A stretch of 64,000 nucleotides of DNA from Epiperipatus broadwayi (GCA_028023455.1 JAQFVV010006216.1:1055445-1119444), one strand, 5' to 3'; shown: positions 1 to 10,628, counted from the stretch's first letter. Program-made: numbers and translations. Notes: generated from the sequence alone by a model not told the origin.

Positions 1-480
1 CATTTTTTTGTTGCTGCTGACTGCTGCTGATAACAGGAAAAAATATTTGATCATAACATGTATGTGTATGATCTATTGGAATTCAAACTGCCTTGCTGCT
101 TGACTTTTGGTTGTTTTTCTGCACCTATAATAGACTTTTACAAAAAAAAAAAAGATTAGTTATTTGTTTCTACAATATAATGTTCTGCTCATGACAATTA
201 TACATAGAAAAACAGTGGAAATATAATTTAACTCTCTCTCAACCCCTAACATCCTGGTTTGAACTCATTTTGATACATATTTTATTATATTACCTGCTGG
301 CACATTTATATAATGGCGCCAGCCAACAGTATATATAAAAAAAATTTCAAACACATCTGGGCTACTCAACTAGTAAATATAAATAAGTATTTGTTATACA
401 TTATAAACTCTATTACATATATAATGTACAGAAAATACACTAAACATGAAGTGCACCTTGTTACAATTTCAAGGTTTATA
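1..480. other. AT-rich sequence without a recognised gene
   Basis: This stretch has short homopolymer runs and a CTG/TGC-rich start. I see no coding or RNA gene here. It leads directly into the tandem repeat that follows. Confidence 0.5.
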
Positions 481-830
481 ACTTATGGCGAAGTACATGG
501 GTTTTATTTGCAAAACATTTTTATTTTCACGTATATAAAATAAGAAACACATTTTATATGTTTATAAAACCAGATACAGAAAAAAAATCACTTATGGGTG
601 AAATACATGGGTTTTACTTGCAAAACATTTTTTATTTTCGTGTATATAATATAAGAAACACATTTTTATATGTTTATAAAACCAGATACAGAAAAAAATC
701 ACTTATGGTCAAAACACATGGGTATCAAAATTCTTTTCCTTTTTAAAAACAAGATTTTTACATTTGTAGCTCTAACAATGGAAAAACAATATTTTTCTAT
801 AGTTGCAAAACCAGATATAAAAAAAAAATT
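481..830. repeat. Tandem repeat with units of about 110 bp
   Basis: Successive units begin with the word ACTTATGG at 481, 590 and 701, so the first two are about 109 and 111 bp long and nearly identical. Each holds the words ACATGGGTTTT, GCAAAACATTTTT and AAAACCAGATA, followed by an A-run. A third, more diverged unit runs to about 830, and a trace of a fourth may follow. Short overlapping reading frames here simply follow the repeat period and are not genes. It looks like a small satellite or a repeat of a transposon untranslated region. Confidence 0.85.
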
Positions 831-920
831 ACATTTACGGTTGCAATGCATGGACATTGGTTTTTATCTAAAATTTTCACATTTTATGAATATACAATCA
901 GAAAACAAACTGAGGTAAGA

Positions 921-2107
921 AGGAAATATACATATCTATCATCAATGATTTCTTCAGGGTGTGGAATTATTAACGAGACCCCACAATTGGGCGTACAAGC
1001 CCAAAAAAAAATCCATTGTACTGGTCAAAATAGTATGCTCACTTAATAAGATTCGAATCCTAAGCAAAAGTACCTCGAATCCGATCATGCTCGAGATACA
1101 CAGGTCTGGAGCAATCCTGAATTCTAACCTATTTGCCTATTCTTCGAATCTCTGACCCAATGAACAACAATCCTGATGATACAGTAAAATTATTTTAATT
1201 CCATGCCCAGGAGCAAAGCGGTAGAGCATAAGATCAGACTGATGATGATGATCGAGGTCAGAGTAGCCCAGGAATTACATTTATTATAGTTATTTATTCA
1301 TGCTAAGCTATCAGCTAAAGAAAGTAGTTCTAAATATTAACTCGAAACTAATAATTCAACGACAAACCAGGATTTACATGAAATAGATATATTTAATAAA
1401 TATTAAACAAACACATATATATATTACAAAAGATTAAAGAAACGTATGTATATTTTACCAAATAGTTTCACGCTTGGGACAATATTGTTTATTTACAAGA
1501 CTTGGGAATTTGTTGTATAAAATCCCCTCTATCACTCATTTAATAAATATAATTTTACAGATACAATTTTATAGTGTTTTATAACTTGTGCGGAGTTAAT
1601 ACGCCAATTTAATAAATTTTTACAAGTAAAATCTGTGGATGTACAAAACAGATCGGAAGAGATTCGGATTACAGAAAGATACACGATAATTTAACATTAA
1701 TCATTTTGACAAATAAATATATATGTACGGTTTCAATCATTTATTTACAATCTTAAAATCATTACATATGTTTGATAGGCATTGTTGAGACATAGCTTCT
1801 TTAGAATAAGTATACAGAAGAAACAAACAATGCGAAATATTTACGAGAATAAATTATACAAATTGATTTATGTCTCTGGGAATTGATAACGCTCTTTTAA
1901 ATGAAAGCAGTTTTAAGATCAACATACTGAACATATTTTATGAAATGAATCATTATCTTTAACACATCATTGTGACTTACTAAGGTTAGGCGGACAGTGA
2001 TCAAATTAAAGAGCAAAGTAATGGTACTAGCATACAATAAAGAAATAAGGCCTCATTGCGATTGTGGATATTTTATCATTTTAAAAGAATATTTGAAACA
2101 CACATAG
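921..2107. other. AT-rich sequence, no gene recognised
   Basis: No supported gene. A tRNA-like word containing AGCAAAGCGGTAGAGCA lies near 1212, but no proper B box follows, so I do not call a tRNA or SINE. Confidence 0.4.
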
Positions 2108-2266
2108 ATTGGATATGTCCACACATTCTTGCAGAGCAATATCAAAGGAGAGGCTGGGTTTGAGAGCCGAGATCTGGATATGCTGTCATTCGCAGCACAT
2201 AAACCTCATAAACTTTACGTTCCACAGGAAGTAGTGTCCCTGATTATGAACGATTTCGAAAAGTAG
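2108..2266 (+). CDS. Candidate host terminal exon (unknown protein, C-terminal end)
   Basis: This open stretch stands out by composition: from about 2135 to the TAG stop at 2264-2266 it is close to half G+C, whereas its surroundings are about one quarter G+C. The frame is open for 52 codons. A plausible splice acceptor (TTCTTGCAG) ends at 2134, so the real exon may start at 2135 and contribute 43 residues. The peptide is acidic/polar and ends in LIMNDFEK. An AATAAA word lies at 2337-2342, about 70 bases after the stop, as expected for a last exon, though such words are common here. I recognise no domain or family. It could instead be a fragment of an unrecognised transposon. It is listed because it is the best host-gene candidate in the window. 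Confidence 0.3.
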   Translation: MGYVHTFLQSNIKGEAGFESRDLDMLSFAAHKPHKLYVPQEVVSLIMNDFEK

Positions 2267-2342
2267 AATGGGAGCTTCAAGTTTTTGATGTCCCCAATAA
2301 CAAAACAATCAAAAAATGGAAAAGATAAAATATCAGAATAAA

Positions 2343-3100
2343 GGAAAAAGTATGCTAGCAACATTTATATAATTTTATAATATTATTTAAAGTTTGGAAA
2401 TGGTCGAACCTCTTGCGCAATAATCTGTTTTCAATTCTGAGTCATTTAACGAATCATAATGAATAATAACTTTTATTTATATTATTAAGCTAATAAAATT
2501 TATATTTAAATTCGATTCCCATATACGTATTAGGGATTACATTGGCCCTTAGGCAACAGCAGAAAAGGATAGATTAATTATTTTAATCAAGGTTCACAAT
2601 CTTTTAAAATGAAATTTTAAATACAATTTCAAAGCAGTAAACTTGACAGAATTTATCCACAATAAACGTTTTTAATTGACTTCAAGAATAATGAATTTAA
2701 AATGAAACCAAACTTGCGAGCAATTTCTATTTAATATAAACAAAACTTTATTGATAAGTTTTAAATAAAGCCCACCCTTTTCCAAGTAAAACAATGATTT
2801 CCCTCTTACTTGCAAATTTGGTGATTTTGGCATATTAAAGAAAGTAGATTATATCTATACATTAAACAAAATACATAAAATCTTAATGGAGCTGCACACA
2901 GTTATCTATATAAGTTAATTAAGCATGAAAGGTAGGTTAAAATACATTATATTAATAAAAGATTATGGAGAGAGAGAGTTTAAAAGCAAAATTAGCAGAA
3001 GCTTATAAAATAATATATAAATTAAGACATGAAGGTTGAACTATAGATTACAAATTACAAAAGTATTGATTTATGAAGGCAGTTCTACATTAAAGATTAC
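2343..3100. other. AT-rich sequence, no gene recognised
   Basis: No coding or RNA gene supported here. Confidence 0.4.
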
Positions 3101-3105
3101 CTAGG

Positions 3106-3348
3106 GTGAAACAGCATAGCGGCGTCATTAGAAATCAGCAGTCGGAAGCAATCATGTTGTATGGTAGGCTGGGTGGAACATGGCAGTTTCAGGCAGAAAG
3201 TTCTATGAGAGAAAAAGAGAAAGGTGCTAGATTCCTCTACTCACACTTCACCATGCAGGACTTGTACTGGCTTCTTAAAGTTAAGGTCTTGAAACACTTC
3301 GAAACTAAACTGACTGACGAAAAACTCAACTCACTGAAAGATAACTAA
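3106..3348 (+). CDS. Unassigned 80-codon open reading frame
   Basis: A single open frame of 80 codons starts at ATG 3106 and lies in a stretch with more G+C than its flanks. The product would be hydrophilic, with a basic middle (REKEKG) and a lysine-rich C-terminus. I recognise no domain. The sequence after the stop has short direct repeats of CTAAAAACTGA, then a GC-richer patch around 3385-3430. The block sits about 0.8 kb upstream of the gag remnant of the Gypsy relic and could be a leader or another transposon fragment. Chance or repeat origin is more likely than a host gene. Confidence 0.15.
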   Translation: MKQHSGVIRNQQSEAIMLYGRLGGTWQFQAESSMREKEKGARFLYSHFTMQDLYWLLKVKVLKHFETKLTDEKLNSLKDN

Positions 3349-3429
3349 AAACTGAAAGTCACTAAAAACTAAAAACTGACTTCCTTTGTTCTGTGGCTCC
3401 TTTTATAACATTTTATTGCCGCCCAGAAT

Positions 3430-4130
3430 GCAATTTCATATACCAACCTTATATCCATAATCCCTTTAAAAACATTTAATTAGCAAAATATTTTCAACAG
3501 ATAAGGTTTGAAATACCATTTTAGCTGTTTGAAAAATTTGAAAACAACTGACAAAAGAATTGCTTTCGATTTTAATTAAGATTTATAAATTTTAATTATA
3601 GACAATGATCTGACTAGAGATAAAGATAATTTCTGTATGTTAAGCCTTCCCCATTTTTATTTGTTGTTACATTCCAATAGTTTAATTAAATACTTTAAAT
3701 CAAAATACATATTGATATAACAAAAAAAATTACAATTGTATAAAGAAAATGTTTAGTTGTCAGCAATAAACATTAATAACATTATTGCTTCATTCATATA
3801 TATATATATATATATGCATCACACACACTACTATTTTACTTTAATAAATAAAAATTAATTTTACTAATTTCTCCAATAATTTGGCATACAGTGTGTGAGT
3901 GAATAGTATATATTTATATCAAGTTCTAAATTGTGGACTCCTAAGAGGTTACTATAGATGGTCAAACATGAAGCTCGATGATGATTAGACATCGATTGCT
4001 TCAATATATATATATATATACACACATACATTAAATATCTACATAGTTTGATAAAATAATTGGATAAACTAAGTGAAGTGTCCTTATCAAAGAAGATAGG
4101 ATTTAATCTGTGATATAATTCAATACTGCA
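3430..4130. other. AT-rich sequence with short (TA)n runs
   Basis: No gene supported. Short (TA)n tracts lie at about 3799-3815 and 4005-4022. No 5' LTR matching the 6.4-7.1 kb LTR was seen here, so the following Gypsy relic is 5'-truncated or its LTR has decayed beyond recognition. Confidence 0.4.
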
Positions 4131-4770
4131 ACTAAAACAAAAATGCAGAACATGACAATGACATTTAATATAAAAAATCCAGGTCAATTGTAAATATATG
4201 GGAATCATGTGGAGAAGTATTACTTATGAATGGAATAACAGACAATAAACATAAAGTTGCAATGTTATTGTGGATGGCAGGAAAAGATGTATTAAATGTG
4301 GAAAATTATTTATGTAATGCAAAGCTGCCCAAAAAAATACCCTATGAGGAGTTATTTAAAATATTAAATACTTTTTTTCAAACATATGATGTTGAAATTT
4401 AGGGTGCTTTTTTATTTTCATAGGAGGATGCAGTCACAAAATAAAACTATATATCAATATAACTTAGTCCTATGAACTTTAATGAAGGATTGTAAATTCA
4501 AGACACATATAGAAGAAATGTTATTAGATCAGTTACTGTGAGAAATAAGAGATGTAAAACTTTGAGAGATGCTACTAAATGTGAAGGAACTATCATTCAT
4601 TGAACAGGCATTGGCTCATGAGGTCATGATAGACCATGTAGAAACTTTTTAAAAAAGTGATAGCAGCCAATATTTTAACAAACCATAAGATATACCTATA
4701 AAGGCAACATGGACCCCTCCTTCTTGTTATTGCTATGGAAAAAGGCCACTTAAAATCTAACTGCAGATTA
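4131..4770 (+). pseudogene. Ty3/Gypsy gag remnant with CCHC zinc knuckle
   Basis: Broken frames together read as a retrotransposon Gag, the structural protein that packages element RNA. An opening part with a Gag-like start at ATG 4131 leads into KVAMLLWMAGKDVL (from about 4253) and then a helical segment ending EQALAHEVMIDHVE (to about 4645); this is the usual capsid layout of Ty3/Gypsy Gag. A zinc knuckle follows at 4725-4764: Cys 4725, Cys 4731, His 4747, Cys 4762. It has a one-base insertion near 4743 and only one residue between the first two cysteines instead of two. Stops and frameshifts break the gene at several places. Protease and integrase follow in the same order and strand as in a normal pol. 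Confidence 0.75.
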
Positions 4771-4876
4771 AATTAAAAAATGTTTTTTAATGTGTGAATT
4801 GAAAAGTTATTTGTCAAAGTTACACAAGTGATGAATGACAAAACAGGATTTACAATTAAAGAGTAAATAAAAAGAA

Positions 4877-5385
4877 GTGTCTAAGAAGCATGCAGCAGTC
4901 AACAGATTGAAAGATATTGATGATATACCTAAATTAAGCATGAAAGTCTGTGATCAAAATATACAAATGGAGATCAACAGCAGGGTGGGCATATCACTTA
5001 TAGTGTTGAAAGATTGGACAAGGATTTGTAGAAAGGCAAAAGTTTACATTGAATTTAAAAAGTCAATGGTGGTACTAGTACCTAAAATTATGGCTTAAAA
5101 TTAAAAAAAAAGTTTTTAAGATACTAATAACCTCTAGCTGATTTGCTTATGTCTACAGTAGCACTACTGCTTAGGGTTTACTCAAATTAAAGTAGATAGC
5201 TCTGGAGTGGAATAAAATAAACAGTTCCTAAACCATAAGGTAAAGATTAAAAGAATAATGATAGTGCCTATAGTAATAATTAGTTATAATAGACAATTAC
5301 CACTATTTGTAATTGAATAGAATATTAACCTAATATTAGAAAGAAGTTAAAATGCAAAACATTGTCAAACATATCAAAGCACAGT
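4877..5385 (+). pseudogene. Ty3/Gypsy aspartic protease remnant, active site lost
   Basis: Retropepsins cleave the Gag-Pol polyprotein and need a D-[ST]-G active site. The first part is open from ATG 4877 to 5098. It contains MEINSRVGISLI at residues 31-42, which aligns with the family pattern of DTG followed by a small hydrophobic run, so NSR replaces D-T-G and the catalytic aspartate is gone. After frameshifts, the C-terminal end is visible near 5290-5345 as a proline-leucine-rich strand followed by LILERS, where functional relatives have LLGRxWL. This end joins the integrase core almost directly, so reverse transcriptase, RNase H and the integrase zinc finger are missing. Confidence 0.65.
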
Positions 5386-5439
5386 AAATTTACTAATTAA
5401 GAAATTTAAAGCCTGATCTGAAGCTATGAAATTTGGCAG

Positions 5440-6217
5440 TAAGTTCATTTAATCTATACTGGGCCATTTCAGAGGAAAAATTATTTGTAGCCATAGATGT
5501 ATATTCAAAATGGGTTGAATAGCATGTAATAAATGATACAATTACAGAAAGGGTAATAAAAGTTTTGAACAAATTGTTTTCAACCCATTGTGAAACTAGA
5601 TATAGCACGAGGAAATTCAAAAACTTCCTTGCTCCAACAGGGATACAACATACATTGACAGTAGCTTATCACCCATCGTCTAACAGAATAGCAAAGATGG
5701 CAATGCAACAGCCAAAAATTGCATTAAACGAGCAGGAATATGTAGACATACATGAAGCAATTACAGCTGCCATGATTACACCCATGTGGTCACAAAGAGC
5801 ACTCCCACAAAATTATTATTGAAATGATGTAAAATAACACATCTGTCTATATTAGTTATAGATACAAATAGAAGAGAAAATAGCTATTTTGAAAATGTTA
5901 AATTTATTATTAATGAAAATATATGAATTAAGGATATATTAAAGAGGAGATCACTACCAGGAATAATTATAAAAATAATATCTACCCAAATACATGAAAT
6001 AAAGTTAGATGACAGCAGGATTTTGGGATATCTTATTAGCCATATTAAAGAACAGAGAATAAAAACTTTAATACATGTAGTGGTTATACCTAACTCAAAG
6101 AAAGGAAATAACATTGATGTTTCTAATGAAATAGAATTAAAGACACCAGTTAGCTCTCCAGTTCAAAAAGTTATAAAATTAAATAATGAGCAAGAAGAAA
6201 AGACTATAAAGCCATAG
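5440..6217 (+). pseudogene. Ty3/Gypsy integrase remnant (core and C-terminus)
   Basis: Integrase inserts element cDNA and uses a D,D-35-E triad. Here the core reads EEKLFVAIDVYSKWVE near 5470-5519, then VIKVLNKLFSTH, then KFKNFL and a stretch with YHPSSN (5565-5822), which is the canonical order. Where active enzymes have SDNGxxF the relic has a degraded stretch, and where they have the catalytic Glu after the YHPSSN word it has IAKMA, so Glu is replaced by Lys. The C-terminal part continues to about 6217 across several frames, with a proline/serine-rich, charged tail. It lies 340 bases after the protease start region and just upstream of the LTR, as expected. The gene is clearly dead. Confidence 0.75.
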
Positions 6218-6435
6218 GAAAAATATAGAACTTCAACAAAACTTACCTGAGTATGAAAGATAACTACAAAGCTATAATATTATGTTATGACTAAAACTAA
6301 CTATATTGTAATTTGAACAGAATCTGCAATAGTTATTAGTGAAAAATACAATTGCATATTTCTGGAGTAAAGGTAGGAATGTTTTCTTTGGATATATTTT
6401 ATTAAAGAATAAATAAATATGTGCAAACATAAAAT

Positions 6436-7080
6436 ATAGATATTGTTAGAATACTCCAGAAAATAAATAAATTAAATAATTGACATACAGAAAAAAAAGT
6501 CAGTAACTGCAGGAAGCAATAGGCAAATTTGTATAATAATAAAAGTCTTAGTTTCTGCAAACTAGAAAAGCTGAAAAAAAGTCTGCTGAAGAAGAAAAAC
6601 ACCAAAAAAAATAAACAGTGTAAAATGGTGTACTGAGTGTTGAGTTTTAAGTTTTGTTCTGTGGCCAGTTCTGAGATTCTGAAAGTTTGTAAAGAAGAGA
6701 TCTAATCAAAAATTTAATTCAACTATCTAGAATAACTGGTGGTCAATAATGTGCTTACAAAGTTTCAGAGTTAAAGAGACATTTAAATAGATGAAATCTC
6801 TACAGACATATGAACTGTTAAGTGATCTACAAGATTTTGTTCTCAACTATCAAATAGCAAGTAGGATTATTAATCTTTTACTAACAGTATTATCATTATT
6901 CAGAGAAAAATAAACATTAATTTCTTATTAAACTTTGGTAGTGTTTTCATTAATTATTCAGATTAAAATAAACACTATTTTTTTTTAACTTCATTGGTGT
7001 TTCCTTTCAATTAATGATTAAAATTATCCAACTGCCAATTGATTTGCTGGCCCTGGATATATTAATTGGCAAATAACAGG
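6436..7080 (+). mobile_element. 3' LTR of the plus-strand Ty3/Gypsy relic
   Basis: This block begins TGTTAGAATACTCC and ends near GGCAAATAACA, giving TGTTA/TAACA ends typical of an LTR. It follows the integrase remnant. A second copy lies at about 32240-33245, sharing many words in the same order, including TTTTGTTCTGTGG, GAACTG followed by a GTGATCTA word, CAAATAGCAAGT and CCTGGATATATTA. Exact boundaries are uncertain by tens of bases. No complete 5' LTR was found upstream. Confidence 0.65.
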
Positions 7081-7713
7081 CTATATAATGGGGGAATCAT
7101 ATGTTATCTAGATAACCAATGTTTTCATCACAATTTTCAAACTAATATGGAAGCAATAATTAGACAACCACTTAAAACATATGCACCATAGTCAAATTAT
7201 CTGTAGCATAAAAATACTTTATACAACTACATTATGCTTCAGTATTAAACAGCTTACAAGTTCTTTTGATAGTGACTACTGAATTATAATTTTTCTAATC
7301 TCATTTCTTTTTTTCTAATCTCTTGATTGCTCATCTTCTTTTTTCACTAATACACTATCCTCCCTTTATTTATTATTTACTCTATATATGTGTGTAGCTT
7401 CTGTAACTCCTCCATATTTAATTAACTTTATATATCAAATTAGAACCAGCATATTTAAAAACATGATAATCTTTTCTAATTAAAATCTACATTCCAAACC
7501 AAAATTAAAATTGCTATATCTGAAGATGCTAATCCTTTCCATTCAATATCTGGATTATCTTAAATAAGATCTTCATTAAATTGTCTTTTAATTAAAAGGT
7601 TTTTTTTCTTCATTAAAGACTTTTTCTTTTTTTTTTCATTTTTTTAATTACAAATCCCTTAATCTCATCCACCTTTAACATTGTACAAAAGAAATTTATA
7701 AATCACATCCATT

Positions 7714-7715
<2 letters not shown>
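7081..7715. other. AT-rich, T-rich sequence, no gene recognised
   Basis: No coding or RNA gene supported. Pyrimidine-rich runs are present around 7300-7650. Confidence 0.4.

Positions 7716-7807
<92 letters not shown>
7716..7807. repeat. (TA)n microsatellite, about 46 units
   Basis: An uninterrupted TA dinucleotide run of 92 bases. The overlapping open frame that reads as alternating Tyr and Ile is an artefact of this run. Confidence 0.98.
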
Positions 7808-7808
<1 letters not shown>

Positions 7809-7809
<1 letters not shown>

Positions 7810-8457
7810 TAGATGGAGCTTTACCAATAGCCCACAATCAAGCTTTGTTTACACAAATGCTGAGAGAGATAGAATTCAATATCTCTTTAAAATTGTCTCC
7901 AATCTTTAAACCATGGTTTTGAGCTAGTTGACTCACATCAGTAAAGGATAGGAAGACCAGAAACTAGATCTAAACACCAACTCTACTAATCAGCACCTAT
8001 GAAACACTTTTCTATCAGCTTGAAAGCATGAATTTTTCCAATATGTAAATATCTTCAAATACAATCACACAAACTAGATAGTTATATGGGTCTGAATTCA
8101 GTTCAGTTTCACCATATAGTGAAAGCTTTTGCAATCTATATCATTGTAAAAACCTTCAAGGGTACATTTATGATAAACAAAACAAGTTAAAAATTTCGTA
8201 ACTTGCTATAGCTTGCATTTAATGATCACTAAATGGAGCTTTACCAATAGCCCACAATCAAGCTTTGTTTACACAAATTCTCAGCATTTGGTAAAGCTCC
8301 ATTTAGTGATCATTAAATGCAAGCTATAGCAAGTTACGAAATGCATTTGTATAAACAAAGCTTGATTGTGGGCTATTGGTAAAGCTCGATCTAGTGATCA
8401 TTAAATGCAAGCTATAGCAAGTTACAGAATTTTTCATTTGTTTTGTTTATCATATAT
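7809..8457. repeat. Fold-back repeat: four copies of one unit in mixed orientation
   Basis: A unit containing GAGCTTTACCAATAGCCCAC occurs four times. A partial direct copy lies at about 7812-7863. A fuller direct copy runs at about 8170-8277. A short inverted copy lies at about 8289-8341. A fuller inverted copy runs at about 8346-8452. The direct arm at 8170-8277 can pair with either inverted copy, giving a stem of up to about 105 bp with few mismatches. The word CAAATGCTGAGA at 7846-7857 is the inverse of the word at 8279-8290, so the junctions arose by local inversion and duplication. This is the structure of a fold-back element or a rearranged MITE. No coding capacity was seen. Confidence 0.85.
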
Positions 8458-8460
8458 ATA

Positions 8461-9314
8461 TAGTACAAAAAATTCAAAGCGACTTAACTTTGAAACCATA
8501 TCATTTTTCAATGTTTAAAAATATAATGAAATATGCCTCATTAGTTAGACCTTTTCATTCACTATAGAATGATACAAGATTGACCTTTGTAGCTCTTGTT
8601 TTTCACATGGAATTAGAATTCAGCCTTATTATGAAAACGAATACAATAATCAAAATTAACAATCCATGTTTTAGTTTTTATGCATTACCAAATGTATTTA
8701 TTTAAGATAAAGCTATACATTAATCCAAGGTAATTGGCTATCACTTTTAGATAATGGCACAAGCATTCCAAGTTTTTATTACATATTAGCCATTAAATGT
8801 ATAAAATTCATAGTAAATATAAAAATATTTCTTTTTTTTATTACTTTATATAATCACACATACATTATTCCTGATTTCTATTACAACCTAATGGATCAGG
8901 AAAGTCCTGACAATATATATATATGGTTTATCATTTCAATGCTGGCTCCAGTTCCATATAATTTTGAAATTTTTATATCTAAACATAGATATATATAATA
9001 CATTTTTCATAATGATGAAGACGATTACAGTCATCTCATCACACTTATATACATATCTAAATATTAATTAATAAATTAATTATTGCACTAATCACAATAT
9101 TGAACAATAAATATTTATTGTTTATTAATATAAATATTATCAGAAACTCATAACTGAGAATCAGCATTCTTGATTAATAAAAAAAAAAATAGAAAGACAA
9201 AGTGTAAAATAATTTTAATGAGCTTTACAATAAATCACAAATATATCTATGCATATTATACATTGATCCCCTAGTCTATTTTCCCACTATCTTTTAATTC
9301 TGGTATTTAATCTT
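8461..9314. other. AT-rich sequence, no gene recognised
   Basis: No supported gene. A short (TA)n tract lies near 8450-8462. Confidence 0.4.
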
Positions 9315-9490
9315 TTTTATGAAGACCTCATTTTCTACAAATACATCAAAATCCTACTCAATTGCCGCGCCCCATTGTATAGACAGCCAAATCCTCGAAA
9401 ATAAAGGAATTAATGCAGCACATTCCCAGAGTATTTTAAGACAATCCGAATGTGTAAAGAGATGTCCCATAATACATTTGCAGGAAATTC
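9315..9490 (-). pseudogene. Possible LINE reverse-transcriptase C-terminal zinc-finger fragment
   Basis: On the minus strand, from about 9485 down to 9354, the frame contains CKC (9474-9482), then HSDCLKILWECAAL and then SRIWLSIQW before a stop at 9354-9356. The spacing of two nearby cysteines, a His and Cys, and then WEC followed by an aromatic Trp region resembles the zf-RVT domain found after reverse transcriptase in several non-LTR retrotransposons. The surrounding sequence gives no further reverse-transcriptase match that I could follow. The plus-strand ORF over the same bases is probably its shadow. Moderate to low confidence. Confidence 0.3.
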
Positions 9491-9579
9491 TGATATCATT
9501 TATCCATTTTACATGCCTAATTCAATTAAGATGTGCCACCAATAACAACAAGTTCAATAGTATAAAATTCACCTAGCCT

Positions 9580-10201
9580 AAGAACATACTAGTGATCCAA
9601 TAATCCTGCCGTTTTAATACAATTATCCTATGTGACTTCCTTAAATGAAAACTTTTCAATGCTTCCATGTTATATCAATAGAAAATCTATGCCTTACTTC
9701 AATACAGTAAATTGAAAGAAGCAAGTCTTTATACAATCAGTTCAGCTACAACAGTCACGCCGTTATATTAAAATAGTTTATTTTTTAATTTACGAAATTG
9801 CGATAATTGATTTTTAATAAAAATATACATGATTATTAATTACCTTTTATTAGTTAAGGAATTATTATTTATTTTTAACCTTACACTAAATTTATTAAAA
9901 GTTATATATATTTATTATTCTTTATTATATGTATGCTAGAAAGCAATTACTGTAAGTAAATATTTGCTAAAAATACGGCTCTTATGAAACAGATTTGAAT
10001 AATGTACATCATGTATATGACGTTTGGCATTAATATTTGACCTGACCAAACTAAATAATATTTGTTTGGCCTAAAATACTCATTAGGAATGAATAGTGAA
10101 AATATTTTTTATGGCTACAATTGTATGTAATTTCTAGGTGTACAAACACACATATATATGTATATATTCTGAAGCTGTCTTATTTGCTATATTTGGTTTT
10201 T
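9580..10201. other. AT-rich sequence, no gene recognised
   Basis: Nothing supported here beyond AT-rich unique sequence leading up to the SINE pair. Confidence 0.4.
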
Positions 10202-10222
10202 AAATCTCTAGGAGTTGTCAAG

Positions 10223-10318
10223 CATTGGTGGTCGAGAGGTCAGTGACAGCTGCTTTACAAGCAGTTGTCCCAGGTTAGCAAGTTCGCTTCCTGGCTGATG
10301 CTATGACAAATGAGAAAA
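10223..10318 (+). mobile_element. tRNA-derived SINE, copy 1
   Basis: The element starts as a tRNA-like sequence and ends with TATGACAAATGAG and an A-run. A cloverleaf can be drawn: a 7-bp acceptor stem (GCATTGG with CTGATGC, allowing G-U pairs), a D arm closed by GTC/GAC (TGGTCGAGAGGTCAGTGAC), an anticodon arm GCTGC-TTTACAA-GCAGT, and a B-box-like AAGTTCGCTTCC. These are internal RNA polymerase III promoter features, the A box being near 10227-10240. The flanking word AAATCTCTAGGAGTTGTCAA appears on both sides (10202 and 10319), consistent with a target-site duplication. Confidence 0.8.
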
Positions 10319-10339
10319 AAATCTCTAGGAGTTGTCAAG

Positions 10340-10414
10340 CGCTGATGGCCTAGTAGTTAGCATAGCTGTCTTCCAAGCAGCTTCCCGGTCAACGCATTTA
10401 ACAAATGAAAAAAA
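10340..10414 (+). mobile_element. tRNA-derived SINE, copy 2 (shortened)
   Basis: This is a second, diverged copy directly after copy 1 in the same orientation, with GCTGATGGCCTAGTAGTTAG as the A-box region, CTGTCTTCCAAGCAG as the anticodon arm and a deleted or shortened T-arm region (CTTCCCGGTCAACGC). It ends with ACAAATG and an A-run. The word AAATCTCTAAGAGTT follows at 10415, a third copy of the flanking word. The pair is either two insertions into the same site or a tandem duplication that included the target-site duplication. Confidence 0.75.
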
Positions 10415-10628
10415 AAATCTCTAAGAGTTAATATAGATTAATGGATAGTATCAAAACTATGTTTATAATATTATATCCTGTGCAAATATATTTTTTAACA
10501 TGCATATATAGAGTACATTTACTTTTTAATATGTATATATTCTCACCTTTGATGGAACTTAATTTAAAAATTATAGAATAATATAATCATAAAAAACATA
10601 GTGGAAAAATAAAGTGAAAAAGCACACA

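Noticed and set aside
481-830. CRISPR-like array
   Set aside because: The units are contiguous tandem repeats without spacers, and the DNA is eukaryotic in character.
1201-1270. tRNA-like word AGCAAAGCGGTAGAGCA
   Set aside because: It has an A-box look but no B box at the right distance and no cloverleaf.
7713-7922. Open frame reading alternating Ile and Tyr
   Set aside because: It is the translation of the (TA)n microsatellite; the same applies to 55330-55515. The frame at 40961-41185 is likewise produced by (TG)n.
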